Shown: in pieces, positions 43,665 through 53,633 of the stretch
Layout of the letters: each line of letters starts with the position of its first letter
Position numbering within the stretch: position 1 is the first letter of the stretch
Assembly: GCF_000725125.1 (NCBI RefSeq)
Contig: NZ_JFCB01000032.1
Coordinates: 17,704-81,703 of the forward strand
Direction: 5' to 3'
Length of the DNA stretch: 64,000 bases
From: Streptomyces toyocaensis
GTDB taxonomy: Bacteria > Actinomycetota > Actinomycetes > Streptomycetales > Streptomycetaceae
Notes under the pieces: generated by a model
Databases searched by the model: none
The model's input: the letters and a program-made list of their open reading frames with translations, nothing else
What the model was told of the DNA's origin: nothing
Translations under genes and position numbers: made by a program

Positions 43665-45152
43665 TCACTCCCCCGCGAGCACCGGCTGCTCCAGGTCGCC
43701 CGCGGCCAGATGGGCCAGCACGACCTCGTAGAGATCGGTCCCTGATGCCAGCAACTGGCGTTCCAGGACGGGTTCCGCGCTGCGCATGTGCTCGCGCACG
43801 GTCTGGGCGTGGACGCCCAGGACCTGCGCCGCACGCTCGGCGTTGCACCCGACGGCGATCCAGGCGCGCAGGGTGCGGCGCACGTTGCGGGTGTCGCGGT
43901 CCAGTCGGCCCAGCAGCTCCCGCGCCCAGGCTTCGACGGCCTCGCCGGCCAGCAGTCCGGCGAGTCCGGGAGAGTGGGTGCCCGGGTCGGTGCCCGCCTG
44001 CCCGTCCAGGAGGTTGATCTGGGTGTGGAGCGCCAGGTGGACGACGGCACGGGCGGTGACGTCGTCGAAGTCCACGCCGAGCATGCTCTCGACGCGCTCC
44101 ATGCGGGCGCGCACGGTGTTGCGGCTGACGCCGAGGATCTTGGCGGTGTTGACGGCGGTGAACTCCAGGCCCAGCCGGGCGGTGGCGAGGAGTTCGGCGC
44201 GGGTGTGGTGGGCCAGCGCGTCCAGGGGTCGCAGCACCCGGGCCGACCAGCCCCGCAGGGCGGCGGGGTCCATCAGCCGTTCGGGGTGGGTGCGCTCGGC
44301 GTACACGGCCGTCCTGTCCGCGCGGAAGCGCGCCACCGCGAGGGCGCTGACGGCCTGTCCGTACGCGGTGGCGGTGCGGGCCAGGCTCTGCCACACGCTG
44401 CCGCCGAGGAACGTGTCGGGGTGCCGGCCGACCAGCGACCGCAGGTCGGAAGCGGTGCTCTCGCGGGGGCTGACGACGATCACATGACCGTCCATCGCCG
44501 GGCACCGCACGACCAGCGCCTCCTCCCGCGTGGTGTCCAGGCACTCCACCACGAGCCGTTCACGCCGGTCGGGCGCGGACTCGACGACGTAGACGCACGC
44601 GGTGTCGGCGTCGAGCAGGCCCGGCCAGAGCCCCGCGGCGACCCGGCGGGCCGCGACGGTGTCCTCGACCATCAGCAGTTGCAGGATCGCCAGCCGCAGA
44701 TCGGCCGTGGCCCGCCGGAGCCGGAGCCCGGCCGCGGTGGTCCCGTGGGCCGTCAGCAGGAGTTCGATCACTTGGGCGGTGTGCGTGACGACGTCGGAGG
44801 CGTCCCGGTCGAAGGGGGCCGTGCGGGAGACGGCCAGCACACAGGCCTGCGCGGGGTGGCCGATCCTCACCAGGCGCTGGTGACACCCGTCCCCGTCCCA
44901 GGCCGCGGAGGCGACCCGGCCGGAGCCGAGGTCGGCGACGAGGGCCGGATCCAGCGGCAACCGGGTGCCGGCGACGAGCGTTCCCGCGGCGTCCTGCAGG
45001 GAGACCTCGGCGCGCACGGTGCCGGCCAGCCAGTCGACGACCCTGCGGACGTCCCGCCCGGCCGGCCGCAGGTGTTCGAGCAGTTCGTGCGCCCACGTCG
45101 GGTCCCCGGCCGCCGCCGGTGTCCGCCGGATCCCGTCCCTACGGCCTGCCAC
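43665..45152 (-). CDS. PucR-family transcriptional regulator
   Basis: 495 residues. A GAF-like sensory part (about 25-150) precedes a GGDEF-like/PucR middle region and two helix-turn-helix stretches: FTAVNTAKILGVSRNTVRAR (about 325-345) and CNAERAAQVLGVHAQTVREH (about 445-465). PucR regulators answer to small metabolites such as purine breakdown products. The start is GTG 45152. No obvious target gene adjoins; the divergent TsaC-like gene starts 160 bases away. Confidence 0.88.
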   Translation of the reverse strand: MAGRRDGIRRTPAAAGDPTWAHELLEHLRPAGRDVRRVVDWLAGTVRAEVSLQDAAGTLVAGTRLPLDPALVADLGSGRVASAAWDGDGCHQRLVRIGHPAQACVLAVSRTAPFDRDASDVVTHTAQVIELLLTAHGTTAAGLRLRRATADLRLAILQLLMVEDTVAARRVAAGLWPGLLDADTACVYVVESAPDRRERLVVECLDTTREEALVVRCPAMDGHVIVVSPRESTASDLRSLVGRHPDTFLGGSVWQSLARTATAYGQAVSALAVARFRADRTAVYAERTHPERLMDPAALRGWSARVLRPLDALAHHTRAELLATARLGLEFTAVNTAKILGVSRNTVRARMERVESMLGVDFDDVTARAVVHLALHTQINLLDGQAGTDPGTHSPGLAGLLAGEAVEAWARELLGRLDRDTRNVRRTLRAWIAVGCNAERAAQVLGVHAQTVREHMRSAEPVLERQLLASGTDLYEVVLAHLAAGDLEQPVLAGE

Positions 45153-45312
45153 CTCGGTCTTCCCCTTCGTCTCCTCGCCCTCCCGGTCCGGTGCGGGGAC
45201 GTTACCCCACCCGTGGGCGCGGCTCGTCCCGGCACGGTGTCGCTCCCGCGCCCGGCGGCGGCGCGGGCCCGGTGTGCGCGGTGCTCCCGGGCGGGCGGCA
45301 TAAGCTCGGTGA

Positions 45313-45933
45313 ATGGCGAAGTACTTCGACGTTCATCCCGACAACCCCCAGCCGCGCACCATTTCCCAGGTCGCCGACAGCATCCGCGCCGACGCCCTGA
45401 TCGCGTACCCCACGGACTCCTGTTACGCACTCGGCTGCCGTCTGGGCAGCCGCGGGGGCATCGACCGGATCCGTACGATCCGCAAGCTGGACGACCGGCA
45501 CCACTTCACCCTGGTGTGCCGTGACTTCGCACAGCTCGGCCAGTTCGTACGGATCGACAACGACGTGTTCCGCGCGGTCAAGGCGTCGACCCCGGGCAGC
45601 TACACGTTCATCCTGCCCGCGACGAAGGAGGTGCCCCGCATGCTCCAGCACCCCAAGAAGAAGACCGTCGGCGTGCGCATCCCGGACCATGTCGTCACCC
45701 AGGCGCTGCTGGCGGAGCTCGGTGAGCCCCTGCTGTCCAGCACGCTGCTGCTGCCCGGTGAGGACGAGCCCCTGACCCAGGGGTGGGAGATCAAGGACCG
45801 GCTGGACCACCAGGTGGATGCCGTGCTCGACTCCGGCGACTGCGGCACCGAGCCGACCACGGTGATCGACTTCTCCGGCGGCGAGGCGGAGATCGTACGG
45901 CGGGGCGCGGGCGACGTCTCGCGGTTCGAGTGA
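45313..45933 (+). CDS. L-threonylcarbamoyladenylate synthase family (YciO/TsaC)
   Basis: 206 residues, one YrdC domain. ADALIAYPTDSCYALGCRLG, IRKLDDRHHFTLVCRDF and GSYTFILPATKEVPR are family motifs, and VGVRIPDHVV closes the ATP site. The family makes threonylcarbamoyl-AMP for tRNA t6A. The HPDNPQPRTI start is more like YciO, a paralogue of uncertain role, than like essential TsaC. Confidence 0.88.
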   Translation: MAKYFDVHPDNPQPRTISQVADSIRADALIAYPTDSCYALGCRLGSRGGIDRIRTIRKLDDRHHFTLVCRDFAQLGQFVRIDNDVFRAVKASTPGSYTFILPATKEVPRMLQHPKKKTVGVRIPDHVVTQALLAELGEPLLSSTLLLPGEDEPLTQGWEIKDRLDHQVDAVLDSGDCGTEPTTVIDFSGGEAEIVRRGAGDVSRFE

Positions 45934-45949
45934 GGGGGACGGACCGATC

Positions 45950-46705
45950 GTGACCTCCGTACGGGGAACCGGCGTCGGCATCCGCACCGAGGACGGCACC
46001 GCGGACGCGTACCTGACGCATCCGGTGGAGGGCGGTGCCCGCCCGGCGGTCCTGTTCTACACGGACGCCTTCGGTCTGCGTCCGCGGGTGCGGGAGACGG
46101 CCGACCGGCTGGCGGGGGCCGGGTACACCGTGCTGGTGCCGAACGTCTTCCACCGGCGCGGGCCCGCCCCGGTCGTGGAGCTGCCGGAGTTCATCGACGC
46201 CACGGCGCGGGCGGCCGCGTTCCGGCGGCTCCGTCCGACCATGCGGGCACTGACGCCCGAACGGGCGATGCGTGACGCCGGGGCGTATCTGCGGTGGCTC
46301 GCCGAGTGCCCGGCGGTGGCGGGCGGCCCGGTGGGGGTGACCGGCTACTGCATGGGCGCGGCCCTCGCCCTGCGCACGGCCGGCACCTACCCCGACCGGG
46401 TGGCCGCCGCGGCCGGGTTCCACGGGGGCCGGCTGGCGACGGACACCCCGGACAGCCCGCACCGGGTGGCCGGCCGGATCACCGCCGAGGTGTACTTCGG
46501 CCACGCCGACCGGGACCCCTCGCTGCCCCCGGCGCAGATCGAGCGCCTGGAGCGGGCGCTGACGGACGCCGGTGTCCGTCACCGGTGCGAGGTGTACACC
46601 GGGGCCGCGCACGGATACACCCAGTCCGACACGGCGGCGTACGACAGGGAGGCGGACGGGCGCCACTGGGCGGCGCTGCTCGGCCTGTTGGGGCGCAACC
46701 TGTGA
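45950..46705 (+). CDS. dienelactone hydrolase family protein
   Basis: 251 residues, alpha/beta hydrolase with a Cys nucleophile (GYCMGAALAL), Asp in FGHADRDPSLP and His in GAAHGYTQ. It would open a lactone or ester. The GTG at 45950 follows the TsaC-like gene by 16 bases, with GAGGGGGA between. Confidence 0.9.
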   Translation: MTSVRGTGVGIRTEDGTADAYLTHPVEGGARPAVLFYTDAFGLRPRVRETADRLAGAGYTVLVPNVFHRRGPAPVVELPEFIDATARAAAFRRLRPTMRALTPERAMRDAGAYLRWLAECPAVAGGPVGVTGYCMGAALALRTAGTYPDRVAAAAGFHGGRLATDTPDSPHRVAGRITAEVYFGHADRDPSLPPAQIERLERALTDAGVRHRCEVYTGAAHGYTQSDTAAYDREADGRHWAALLGLLGRNL

Positions 46706-46805
46706 TCGGCTCCGCCAACTCAGCCGGACGGCACGGGGGTTCGACGGCCCCGCCACGGACCACCCGGCCTCCGGCGGGCCGCCGCACCGTTGTTACGGTG
46801 CACCG

Positions 46806-48311
46806 GTGTCCGACTCTTCACGTGATACCGCCGAAGGTGCCGGCTGGGGCTCCGCAGAACGCGGTGAGTACCGGCGGCTGATGCCGAACGAGGCCGAGAA
46901 GATCTCCTGGCTCGATCCCAGAATGCTGTGGGCGGCCCGCAACGGCGTGCTGGCCTCGTGGCTGGGGGACCCGACGGGGGGTGTCCGCGCCCGCTGGGTG
47001 GCCCGGCGGGCGGCGGCCGGGGCGCCCGCCGACAAGATCATCAGGCGCGACGACCCCGACCGTTTCTCGTTCCTGGTCCTCGGCGACACGGGGGAGGGCG
47101 GCGAGCCGCAGTACGCGGTCGTGCCGGGTCTGCTGAGCGAGGGCCGGGACACGGCCTTCGCCGTGCTCGCCAGCGATGTCATCTACCCGGTGGGCAGCAC
47201 CGACGACTACGGGCCCAAGTTCTTCCGCCCCTACCGGGACTACCAGGCGCCGATCTACGCGATACCGGGGAACCACGACTGGTACGAGGACCTGGCCGGC
47301 TTCATGCGCGTGTTCTGCGACGACGCCCCGCCGCTGCCCGCAGAGCCCGCGCCGCGCCCCCTCACCCGGGCCTGGTTGCGCTCCTTGCTGTGGCACCGGC
47401 CCCGCGCCGGGGACGGCGGGCGCCTCGCCCGGGCGCGCGCACTGCGGTCCGGGCCCGCGCAGCGGGCCGTGCAGCCGGGACCGTACTGGGCCATCGACGC
47501 CGGGCCGGTGCGGATCGTCGGCATCGACACCGGACTGCTGGGCACCGTCGACGCCGAACAGGGCGCGTGGCTGCGGGAGGTCTCCCGGGGCCCGCGCCCG
47601 AAGATACTCGTCACGGGCTCGCCCCTGTACGTGGACGGCGAGCACCACCCGTGTCCCGTCGAGGGCGGCGGCACCGTCGACGACATCGTGCGCGACCCCG
47701 GCCACCACTACGTGGCCGCGATCGGCGGCGACATCCACAACTACCAGCGTTACCCCGTGCGGCTGGCGGACGGCCGCACCCTGCAGTACGTGGTGGCGGG
47801 CGGCGGGGGCGCGTTCATGCACGCCACCCACACCATCCCCCGGGTCGACGTCGCCGGTGTCACCGAGCGGGACTTCCGCTGCTATCCGCTGCGCGGCGAC
47901 TCCCTGGCCTTCTACAGCGGGCTCTACGGGCGGCGGCTGCGGCTGCGCCGCTTCTTCACCCTCACCGATGCCGAGGCGATGACGGTGATCGCCGAACGCC
48001 TCGGCATCGGGCCCACCCGGGTCCCGGGCGCGCCGCCGCGGATCACCCGCCGGATGCGGCTGGTCGCCGGGCTGCTCGGCACCGGCCGCCGGCCCGACCG
48101 GGCCAAGCGCTTCCGGCTGCCGGTGCGCAAGGTCTACACGTCGCTGTTCTCACCGGGCTCGGCCACCTACAGCCCTCCGTTCTTCAAGTGCTTCCTGCGG
48201 CTGGACGTGAGCCCGGAGGCGATCCGGCTGCGCTGTCACGCGGCGACCGGCCACCGCGCCCAGGAGACCGACCCGCCGGTCGAGGACGAGGTGACCATCC
48301 CGCTGACGTGA
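46806..48311 (+). CDS. metallophosphoesterase, large actinobacterial type
   Basis: 501 residues from GTG 46806. Calcineurin-like motifs: LVLGDTGEGG, SDVIYPVGSTDDY (where many relatives have GD), IPGNHDWYED, and GGDIHNYQRYP. There is an N-terminal extension of about 90 residues and a C-terminal domain of about 130 residues outside the core. No signal peptide. The substrate is unknown. It converges with the TauD-like gene. Confidence 0.85.
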   Translation: MSDSSRDTAEGAGWGSAERGEYRRLMPNEAEKISWLDPRMLWAARNGVLASWLGDPTGGVRARWVARRAAAGAPADKIIRRDDPDRFSFLVLGDTGEGGEPQYAVVPGLLSEGRDTAFAVLASDVIYPVGSTDDYGPKFFRPYRDYQAPIYAIPGNHDWYEDLAGFMRVFCDDAPPLPAEPAPRPLTRAWLRSLLWHRPRAGDGGRLARARALRSGPAQRAVQPGPYWAIDAGPVRIVGIDTGLLGTVDAEQGAWLREVSRGPRPKILVTGSPLYVDGEHHPCPVEGGGTVDDIVRDPGHHYVAAIGGDIHNYQRYPVRLADGRTLQYVVAGGGGAFMHATHTIPRVDVAGVTERDFRCYPLRGDSLAFYSGLYGRRLRLRRFFTLTDAEAMTVIAERLGIGPTRVPGAPPRITRRMRLVAGLLGTGRRPDRAKRFRLPVRKVYTSLFSPGSATYSPPFFKCFLRLDVSPEAIRLRCHAATGHRAQETDPPVEDEVTIPLT

Positions 48312-48322
48312 CCCGGCGCCGG

Positions 48323-49297
48323 CTACCAGCGGCCCGGCGTGGTGCCGGTGAGCGGCGTCGAGGGCCGGCCGTCGACACCGACGGGGACGTCACCGGCGAG
48401 CATGACGCGGTGCATGATCCGCGGGTGGCCGACGTGGTCCGTGTCGCCCGGGGCCAAGTGGATGGTGGCCCGGTTGTCCCAGAACGCCACGCTGCCCGGC
48501 TCCCAGCGGAACCGCACGGTCCATTCGGGCCGGGTCGCCTGTTCCAGCAGCATCTCCAGTACGGCCGCGCTCTCGGGGCGGGACAGGCCGCTGATCTGCT
48601 CGACGTAGTAGCCGTTGACGAACAGCACCCGCTCCCCGGTCTCCGGGTGGACGCGCACCAGCGGATGTTCGGAGGCCGTCTGGTGCTCCAGCAGATGGCG
48701 CAGATAGGCGTCGTCGCCGGGACGGGGCTGGTAGCCGACGCCGAGCCGGTGCTCGGCGCGCAGCCGGTCGGCGAACTCGCGTACCGGTGCGGACAGTCCG
48801 GCGTACGCCGCGGCCAGGTTGGACCAGGTGGTGTCCCCGCCGTGGGGCGGGACGCTCTCGGCGCGCAGGATCGTCGCGGCGGGCGGGTCGACGCGGGCGC
48901 CGTGGTCGCAGTGCCAGCCGCGCAGCAGGCTGTGGCGGCGGCGCCGCAGCCACTCGTCGTGCTCCATGCCGAAGCGTCCGCCCAGTTCGAGCCGGTCGGC
49001 GGTCGTCTCGACCTCGGGGAAGCCCGGCGGCGAGGCGCTGCCGCGCCGGGGCAGCACGACCGGTTCGCCGAACCGGCGGGCCAGCGCCACATGGGCGGCG
49101 TGGTCGAGGCGCTGCCCGCGGAAGAACACCACCTTCCAGCGCAGCACCGCCGCCCGGATGTCCGCGATCACGGTGTCGTCGAGGTGACCGGCGAGGTCGA
49201 CACCGGTGATGTCCGCCCCGATGTGGCCGGCGACGGGGCGGACGTGCATCGCCCCCGCACGCTCCTCGTCCGCCGCGCCGCCGCTGTCCGTCGTCAT
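48323..49297 (-). CDS. TauD/TfdA-family 2-oxoglutarate dioxygenase
   Basis: 324 residues. The iron ligands are His and Asp in GWHCDHGARVDPP and a distal His in RIMHRVMLAGD, with the oxoglutarate Arg just after. VFFRGQRLDHAAHVALARRF is the usual N-terminal stretch. It oxidises an organic substrate, for instance a sulfonate or an acid, with oxygen and 2-oxoglutarate. No sulfonate transport genes accompany it. ATG 49297 is supported by GGAAGGGGA ahead. Confidence 0.9.
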   Translation of the reverse strand: MTTDSGGAADEERAGAMHVRPVAGHIGADITGVDLAGHLDDTVIADIRAAVLRWKVVFFRGQRLDHAAHVALARRFGEPVVLPRRGSASPPGFPEVETTADRLELGGRFGMEHDEWLRRRRHSLLRGWHCDHGARVDPPAATILRAESVPPHGGDTTWSNLAAAYAGLSAPVREFADRLRAEHRLGVGYQPRPGDDAYLRHLLEHQTASEHPLVRVHPETGERVLFVNGYYVEQISGLSRPESAAVLEMLLEQATRPEWTVRFRWEPGSVAFWDNRATIHLAPGDTDHVGHPRIMHRVMLAGDVPVGVDGRPSTPLTGTTPGRW

Positions 49298-49471
49298 GCG
49301 TCCCCTTCCGCCGGCCGGTCCCGTGCGGACCGGCTCCCGGGAGGATCGTGGCAGCCGGGCGCGGTCCCGGCGACAGCGCCTCGCCCGGCGGGGACCCCGG
49401 CCGTCCGTTTGAGCACCACCCCCACCGTCCCCGAGGCTGGGGGGACGACACTCCCGACGGAAGGCCGCCCC

Positions 49472-50302
49472 GTGACCAGCGTTCCGAGCCGCACCCTCAA
49501 CGACGGCACCACGATCCCCGCCCTGGGCCTGGGCACCTGGCCGATGGACGACGCCGAGGCGGAGCGGGCGGTCGGCACGGCCCTGGAGACGGGTTATCGC
49601 CTTGTCGACACGGCGGCCAACTACCGCAACGAGACCGGCGTCGGCCGCGCCGTGGCCGCGGCGGACCTTCCCCGTGAGGAGATCGTCGTGACGACGAAGC
49701 TCCCGGGCCGCCACCACGGCTACGAGGAGACCCTCGCCTCCTTCGAGGAGTCCCGGACGCGGCTCGGCCTGGAGTACGTCGACCTCTATCTGATCCACTG
49801 GCCACTCCCCCGTGTCGACCGGTACGTCGACTCGTGGCGGGCCATGATCAAGCTCCGTGAGGACGGCCTGGTCCGGTCGATCGGCGTCTCCAACTTCACC
49901 GCCGCCCACATCGAGCGGCTGGAGAAGGAGACCGGGGTGCTGCCCTCGGTCAACCAGATCGAGCTGCATCCCTTCTTCCCGCAGGAGGAGTTGCGCGCGT
50001 ACCACGCGGACAAGGGCGTGGTCACCGAGAGCTGGAGTCCGCTCGGCCGGGGCTCGGCGCTGCTGGACGACCTGGCCGTCGCCGCCGTCGCGCAGGCACA
50101 CGGGGTGACCCCGGCCCAGGCGGTGCTGCGCTGGCACCTCCAGCTGGGCGCGCTCCCCGTTCCCAAGTCGTCCGATCCCGTACGGCAGCGCGCCAACCTC
50201 GACGTGTTCGGTTTCGAGCTGGACGCCGCGCAGATGCGGACCCTCGGCGACCGCGCCCACCGGCGGATCGGCGGTGACCCGGAGGTGCACGAGGAGTTCT
50301 GA
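49472..50302 (+). CDS. aldo/keto reductase
   Basis: 276 residues, (beta/alpha)8 barrel. The catalytic set is Asp and Tyr in LVDTAANYRNE, Lys in VTTKLPG and His in YLIHWPLP; NADPH contacts are in LPVPKSSDPVRQRANLD. It reduces aldehydes such as 2,5-diketogluconate-type or methylglyoxal-type substrates. The GTG at 49472 follows GGAAGG. Confidence 0.93.
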   Translation: MTSVPSRTLNDGTTIPALGLGTWPMDDAEAERAVGTALETGYRLVDTAANYRNETGVGRAVAAADLPREEIVVTTKLPGRHHGYEETLASFEESRTRLGLEYVDLYLIHWPLPRVDRYVDSWRAMIKLREDGLVRSIGVSNFTAAHIERLEKETGVLPSVNQIELHPFFPQEELRAYHADKGVVTESWSPLGRGSALLDDLAVAAVAQAHGVTPAQAVLRWHLQLGALPVPKSSDPVRQRANLDVFGFELDAAQMRTLGDRAHRRIGGDPEVHEEF

Positions 50303-50356
50303 CCGGATGCCCGGGGCGGGGCGGGGCGCGGTCGGCGGCGCTCCGGCCGCGCCCTC

Positions 50357-50382
50357 GCCCCCTCGCCGCGGGGCGAGGGGGC
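50357..50382. terminator. bidirectional terminator
   Basis: An 11-bp perfect stem (GCCCCCTCGCC, 50357-50367, with 50372-50382) and 4-base loop lies between the convergent aldo/keto reductase and SpoIIE genes. Confidence 0.8.
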
Positions 50383-50399
50383 CTGGCCCGCGGGGCGGA

Positions 50400-52730
50400 T
50401 CAGTGCTCCGGCAAGGCCTGTTCCGCCCAGATCGTCTTGCCGTGACCGGTCTGCCTGCTGCCCCAGCGCTGGGTGAGCTGGGCCACCAGCAGCAGTCCGC
50501 GGCCGCCCTCGTCGAAGGCGTGGGCGCGCCGCAGGTGCGGTGAGGTGGAGCTGGCGTCGGAGACCTCGCAGATGAGGGCGCGGTCGCGGATCAGCCGCAG
50601 CCGGACGGGCGGCACGCCGTAGCGGAGGGCGTTGGTGACCAGTTCGCTGACGACGAGTTCGGTCACGAAGGCGATCTCGTCCAGTCCCCACGCGCTCAGC
50701 ATGCCCGCGGTCCACCGGCGGGCGGCGGCCACCTCCTCCGGGTCGAGTCGCACGTCCCTGGTGGCGACCCGGTCCTCGCCGAGGGCCCGGGTGCGGGCCA
50801 GCAGCAGGACCACGTCGTCCTCGGGTTCCTCGGGCAGCACGTCCTTCAGCACGCCGTCGCACAGGGCGCCCAGCGAGTCGGCGGGGACCGTCAGGGCGCG
50901 GCACAGCACCCCGGTGACGTGGTCGATGTCGCGGTCGCGGTCCGCGACGAGGCCGTCGGTGTAGAGGGCCACGACACAGCCTTCGGGCAGCTGGAGCTCC
51001 GTGGCCTCGAACGGCAGCCCTCCGACGCCGAGCGGCGGGCCCGCGCTCATGGGGACAAGCCGGCATGTCCCGTCGGGCCGCACCACGGCCGGCGGGGGGT
51101 GCCCGGCGGCGGCCGCCGTCAGGAGGCGGGAGACGGGGTCGTAGACGGCGTACAGGCAGGTGGCGCCGAGTTCGGCGACGTCCTCGCGGTCGTCGGCGGC
51201 CAGATGGGTGACCAGGTCGTCCAGGTGCGTGAGGAGCTCGTCCGGCGGCAGGTCCACGTCGGCGAGGGTGCGCACGGCGGTGCACAGCCGGCCCATGGTC
51301 GCCGTGGAGGGGATGCCGTGGCCCACGACGTCGCCCACGACGAGGGCGACCCGGCTGCCGGCCAGCGGGATCACGTCGAACCAGTCGCCGCCGATGCCGG
51401 CCGCCGACGCCGAGGGCAGATAGCGGTGGGCGACCTCGACGGCCGCCTGGCCGGGCAGGCTCCTCGGCAGCAGGCTGCGCTGGAGCGCCAGGGCGGTGGC
51501 GCGTTCCCGGGCGAAACGGCGGGCGTTGTCGACACAGACGGCGGCGCGGCTGGCGAGCTCCTCGGCGAGTACGGCGTCGTCGGCCACGAACCCGTCGGGG
51601 CGGACGTTGCGGACGGCGACCGCGACGCCGAGCGTGGTGCCGCGGGCGAGCAGCGGCACGGCCAGCTGGGCGTGGATGTCCGCGAAACGCGCGGGGACGG
51701 CGGCGCGCACGCCGCGCTCCCCCATCCACCGGTCGAACTCCGGCTCGCCGGCGCGGGCGAGCACCGCCCTGCCCTCCCGAAGGGCCCGCGCGGGCGGGGT
51801 GAAGGGCGGGTAGACGTCCGTCCGGCCGAGGGACACGACCGCCTCGGGGGTGCCCTCGGAGGCTGAGCGGTGCGCCACCCGGCGCAGGACGACCGCGCTG
51901 TCCGGCCGGTGCGGGGGCTCGGCCGCGCCGAGGACCCAGTCCAGCAGGTCGACGGTGGCGAAGTCGGCGAATGCCGGCACCAGGAGTTCCAGCAGCTCCT
52001 CGGCGGTGCGCACGACGTCGAGGGTGGTGCCGATGGAGGCGGCGGCCTCGTTGAGCAGCGCCAGCCGGCGCCGGGCCCGGTGGTGCTCGGTGCTGTCCAG
52101 ACCCGCGAGCGCGGTGCCGACCACCTCACCGGTGAGGCCACGGACCGGCCACATCTCGACGTTCCAGGCGTGGTTCGCGGAGCCGGAGGGCGTCCGGCCG
52201 TAGCTCTCGTGGTGCAGGGGCTCGCCGGTCTCGGCGACACGGCGCAGATGCCGGTCCACGCCGAGGGTGTGCTCGCTGCGCCCGACGGTGTCGAGGAAGG
52301 TCCGCCCGAGCAGGCTCTCCTCCGACCCGCCCATCGCCTCGCAGGCGGCGGCGTTGAGCCGTACGAAGCGCTGCCCGGTGTCGACGACGGAGATGGCCAG
52401 GGACGCCTGCTGGAAGGCACGGTCCGCCAGGGACCGCTCGGCCGGCCTGCCGGGCACCGCGGTGATCACGTAGCCGCCGGGCGTGTCCCCCGCGCCGGTG
52501 ACGGGGCGGGCCGTGAGCCGGAGCGTCACGGGGTGGCCGTCGCGATGACGCACCACGACGGTTCCCGAGGGCACGGGCGCGGCGCCGGGGGCGTCCCCGT
52601 CGAGCAGCTCCCGTACGGGGCGGCCCACGGCCTCGCCGGCGGGGAACCCGGTCAGTCTCCGGGCTTCCTCGCTCCACCCCGTCACGATGCCGCGGGCATC
52701 GACGACCACCGCGGCGGAGGCCTCCTCCAT
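50400..52730 (-). CDS. PAS-PAS-GAF-SpoIIE-HATPase phosphatase/anti-sigma regulator
   Basis: 776 residues. Two PAS domains (about 1-90 and 100-215), a GAF domain (about 225-400), a PP2C/SpoIIE phosphatase domain (about 425-640: GGDWFDVIPL, VGDVVGHG, YTDGLVADRD) and a C-terminal RsbW-like ATPase (about 655-770: LVVSELVTNALRYG, DEGGRGLLLV). Such fusions dephosphorylate anti-anti-sigma factors and may also bind them, tuning SigB-group activity in Streptomyces. The target is unknown. No partner gene is adjacent. Confidence 0.92.
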   Translation of the reverse strand: MEEASAAVVVDARGIVTGWSEEARRLTGFPAGEAVGRPVRELLDGDAPGAAPVPSGTVVVRHRDGHPVTLRLTARPVTGAGDTPGGYVITAVPGRPAERSLADRAFQQASLAISVVDTGQRFVRLNAAACEAMGGSEESLLGRTFLDTVGRSEHTLGVDRHLRRVAETGEPLHHESYGRTPSGSANHAWNVEMWPVRGLTGEVVGTALAGLDSTEHHRARRRLALLNEAAASIGTTLDVVRTAEELLELLVPAFADFATVDLLDWVLGAAEPPHRPDSAVVLRRVAHRSASEGTPEAVVSLGRTDVYPPFTPPARALREGRAVLARAGEPEFDRWMGERGVRAAVPARFADIHAQLAVPLLARGTTLGVAVAVRNVRPDGFVADDAVLAEELASRAAVCVDNARRFARERATALALQRSLLPRSLPGQAAVEVAHRYLPSASAAGIGGDWFDVIPLAGSRVALVVGDVVGHGIPSTATMGRLCTAVRTLADVDLPPDELLTHLDDLVTHLAADDREDVAELGATCLYAVYDPVSRLLTAAAAGHPPPAVVRPDGTCRLVPMSAGPPLGVGGLPFEATELQLPEGCVVALYTDGLVADRDRDIDHVTGVLCRALTVPADSLGALCDGVLKDVLPEEPEDDVVLLLARTRALGEDRVATRDVRLDPEEVAAARRWTAGMLSAWGLDEIAFVTELVVSELVTNALRYGVPPVRLRLIRDRALICEVSDASSTSPHLRRAHAFDEGGRGLLLVAQLTQRWGSRQTGHGKTIWAEQALPEH

Positions 52731-52788
52731 TGGTCCAATATCGTCCCATCGCCGTCCGCTCTCAACCGCGGCCGGGCGCCCGCGGGGC

Positions 52789-53256
52789 TCAGGCGCGGTG
52801 GTCGCGCAGTGCGGCGAGCGCCCGGTCGGCGTGCGTGTTCATCCGCAGTTCGCTGCGCACGACCTCCAGAACGGTCCGGTCCCGCCCGATGACGAAGGTG
52901 GCCCGTTTGGTGGGTGCCAGGGCGATGCCCCGCTTCACCCCGAACCGCTCGCGGACCGTGCCGTCGGGGTCCGACAGCAGCGGGATGCCGAGGGTGTGCC
53001 GTCCGGTGAACTCCGCCTGCCGCTCGACGGGGTCTCCGCTGATGCCCACCGGGCGCGCGCCGACGGCGGCGAACTCGGCGGCCAGGTCCCTGAAGCGGCA
53101 GGCCTGGGCCGTGCAGCCGGGGCTCAGGGCGGCCGGGTAGAAGAAGAGCACCACCGGGCCCTCCGTGAGCAGCTCGGAGAGCCGGCGTACGGTGCCGGTC
53201 TCGTCCGGCAGCGCGAAGTCCTCGACCGTGTCCCCCTTGCCCGGGTGCCCGCTCAC
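52789..53256 (-). CDS. bcp: peroxiredoxin, Bcp/PrxQ type
   Basis: 155 residues. The peroxidatic Cys sits in SPGCTAQAC, with the resolving Cys five residues on, and the conserved FFYPAALSPGCT frame precedes it (Ser replaces the common Thr). It reduces peroxides using thioredoxin. ATG 53256 overlaps the stop of the DoxX-like gene upstream (ATGA). Confidence 0.93.
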   Translation of the reverse strand: MSGHPGKGDTVEDFALPDETGTVRRLSELLTEGPVVLFFYPAALSPGCTAQACRFRDLAAEFAAVGARPVGISGDPVERQAEFTGRHTLGIPLLSDPDGTVRERFGVKRGIALAPTKRATFVIGRDRTVLEVVRSELRMNTHADRALAALRDHRA

Positions 53257-53633
53257 GACCGGCCCTGCGCGTTCCTGGCGACGCCGCGCGCCCAGAGCAC
53301 CAGAGGCAGCTGGAGCGGCAGCCGGCCGAGGGCCGCGGCCCTCTGCGGGGCGGGGCGGTGGCGCCAGTCGACGGCCATCTTCACGTTGGCGGGGAACACG
53401 CCGACGAAGAAGGCCGCGGCGGCCAGTGCGGCGGGCCTGCGGGTGCGGGGCAGTGCCACCCCGGCGGCCAGCGCGAGTTCCACGGCACCGCTGGCGTAGG
53501 TCCAGGTGCGCGGCGAGCCGGGCAGGGAGCGCGGCACGATGTGGTCGAACTGGCGCGGGACGGCGAAGTGGGCGGTGCCCGCGGCGGCCAGCAGGCCGGC
53601 GAGCAGCAGGGGCGAGCGTTCGGACCGTGACAC
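53253..53633 (-). CDS. DoxX-like membrane protein
   Basis: 126 residues from GTG 53633, with GGAGGAGG just ahead. Four hydrophobic segments; SPLLLAGLLAAAGTAHFAVP and WTYASGAVELALAAGVAL are DoxX-like. It is coupled to the peroxiredoxin gene by a 4-base overlap, supporting a redox-stress role. The inverted repeat TTACC-CGAC-GGTAA at about 53666-53679 upstream could be a repressor site. Confidence 0.8.
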   Translation of the reverse strand: MSRSERSPLLLAGLLAAAGTAHFAVPRQFDHIVPRSLPGSPRTWTYASGAVELALAAGVALPRTRRPAALAAAAFFVGVFPANVKMAVDWRHRPAPQRAAALGRLPLQLPLVLWARGVARNAQGRS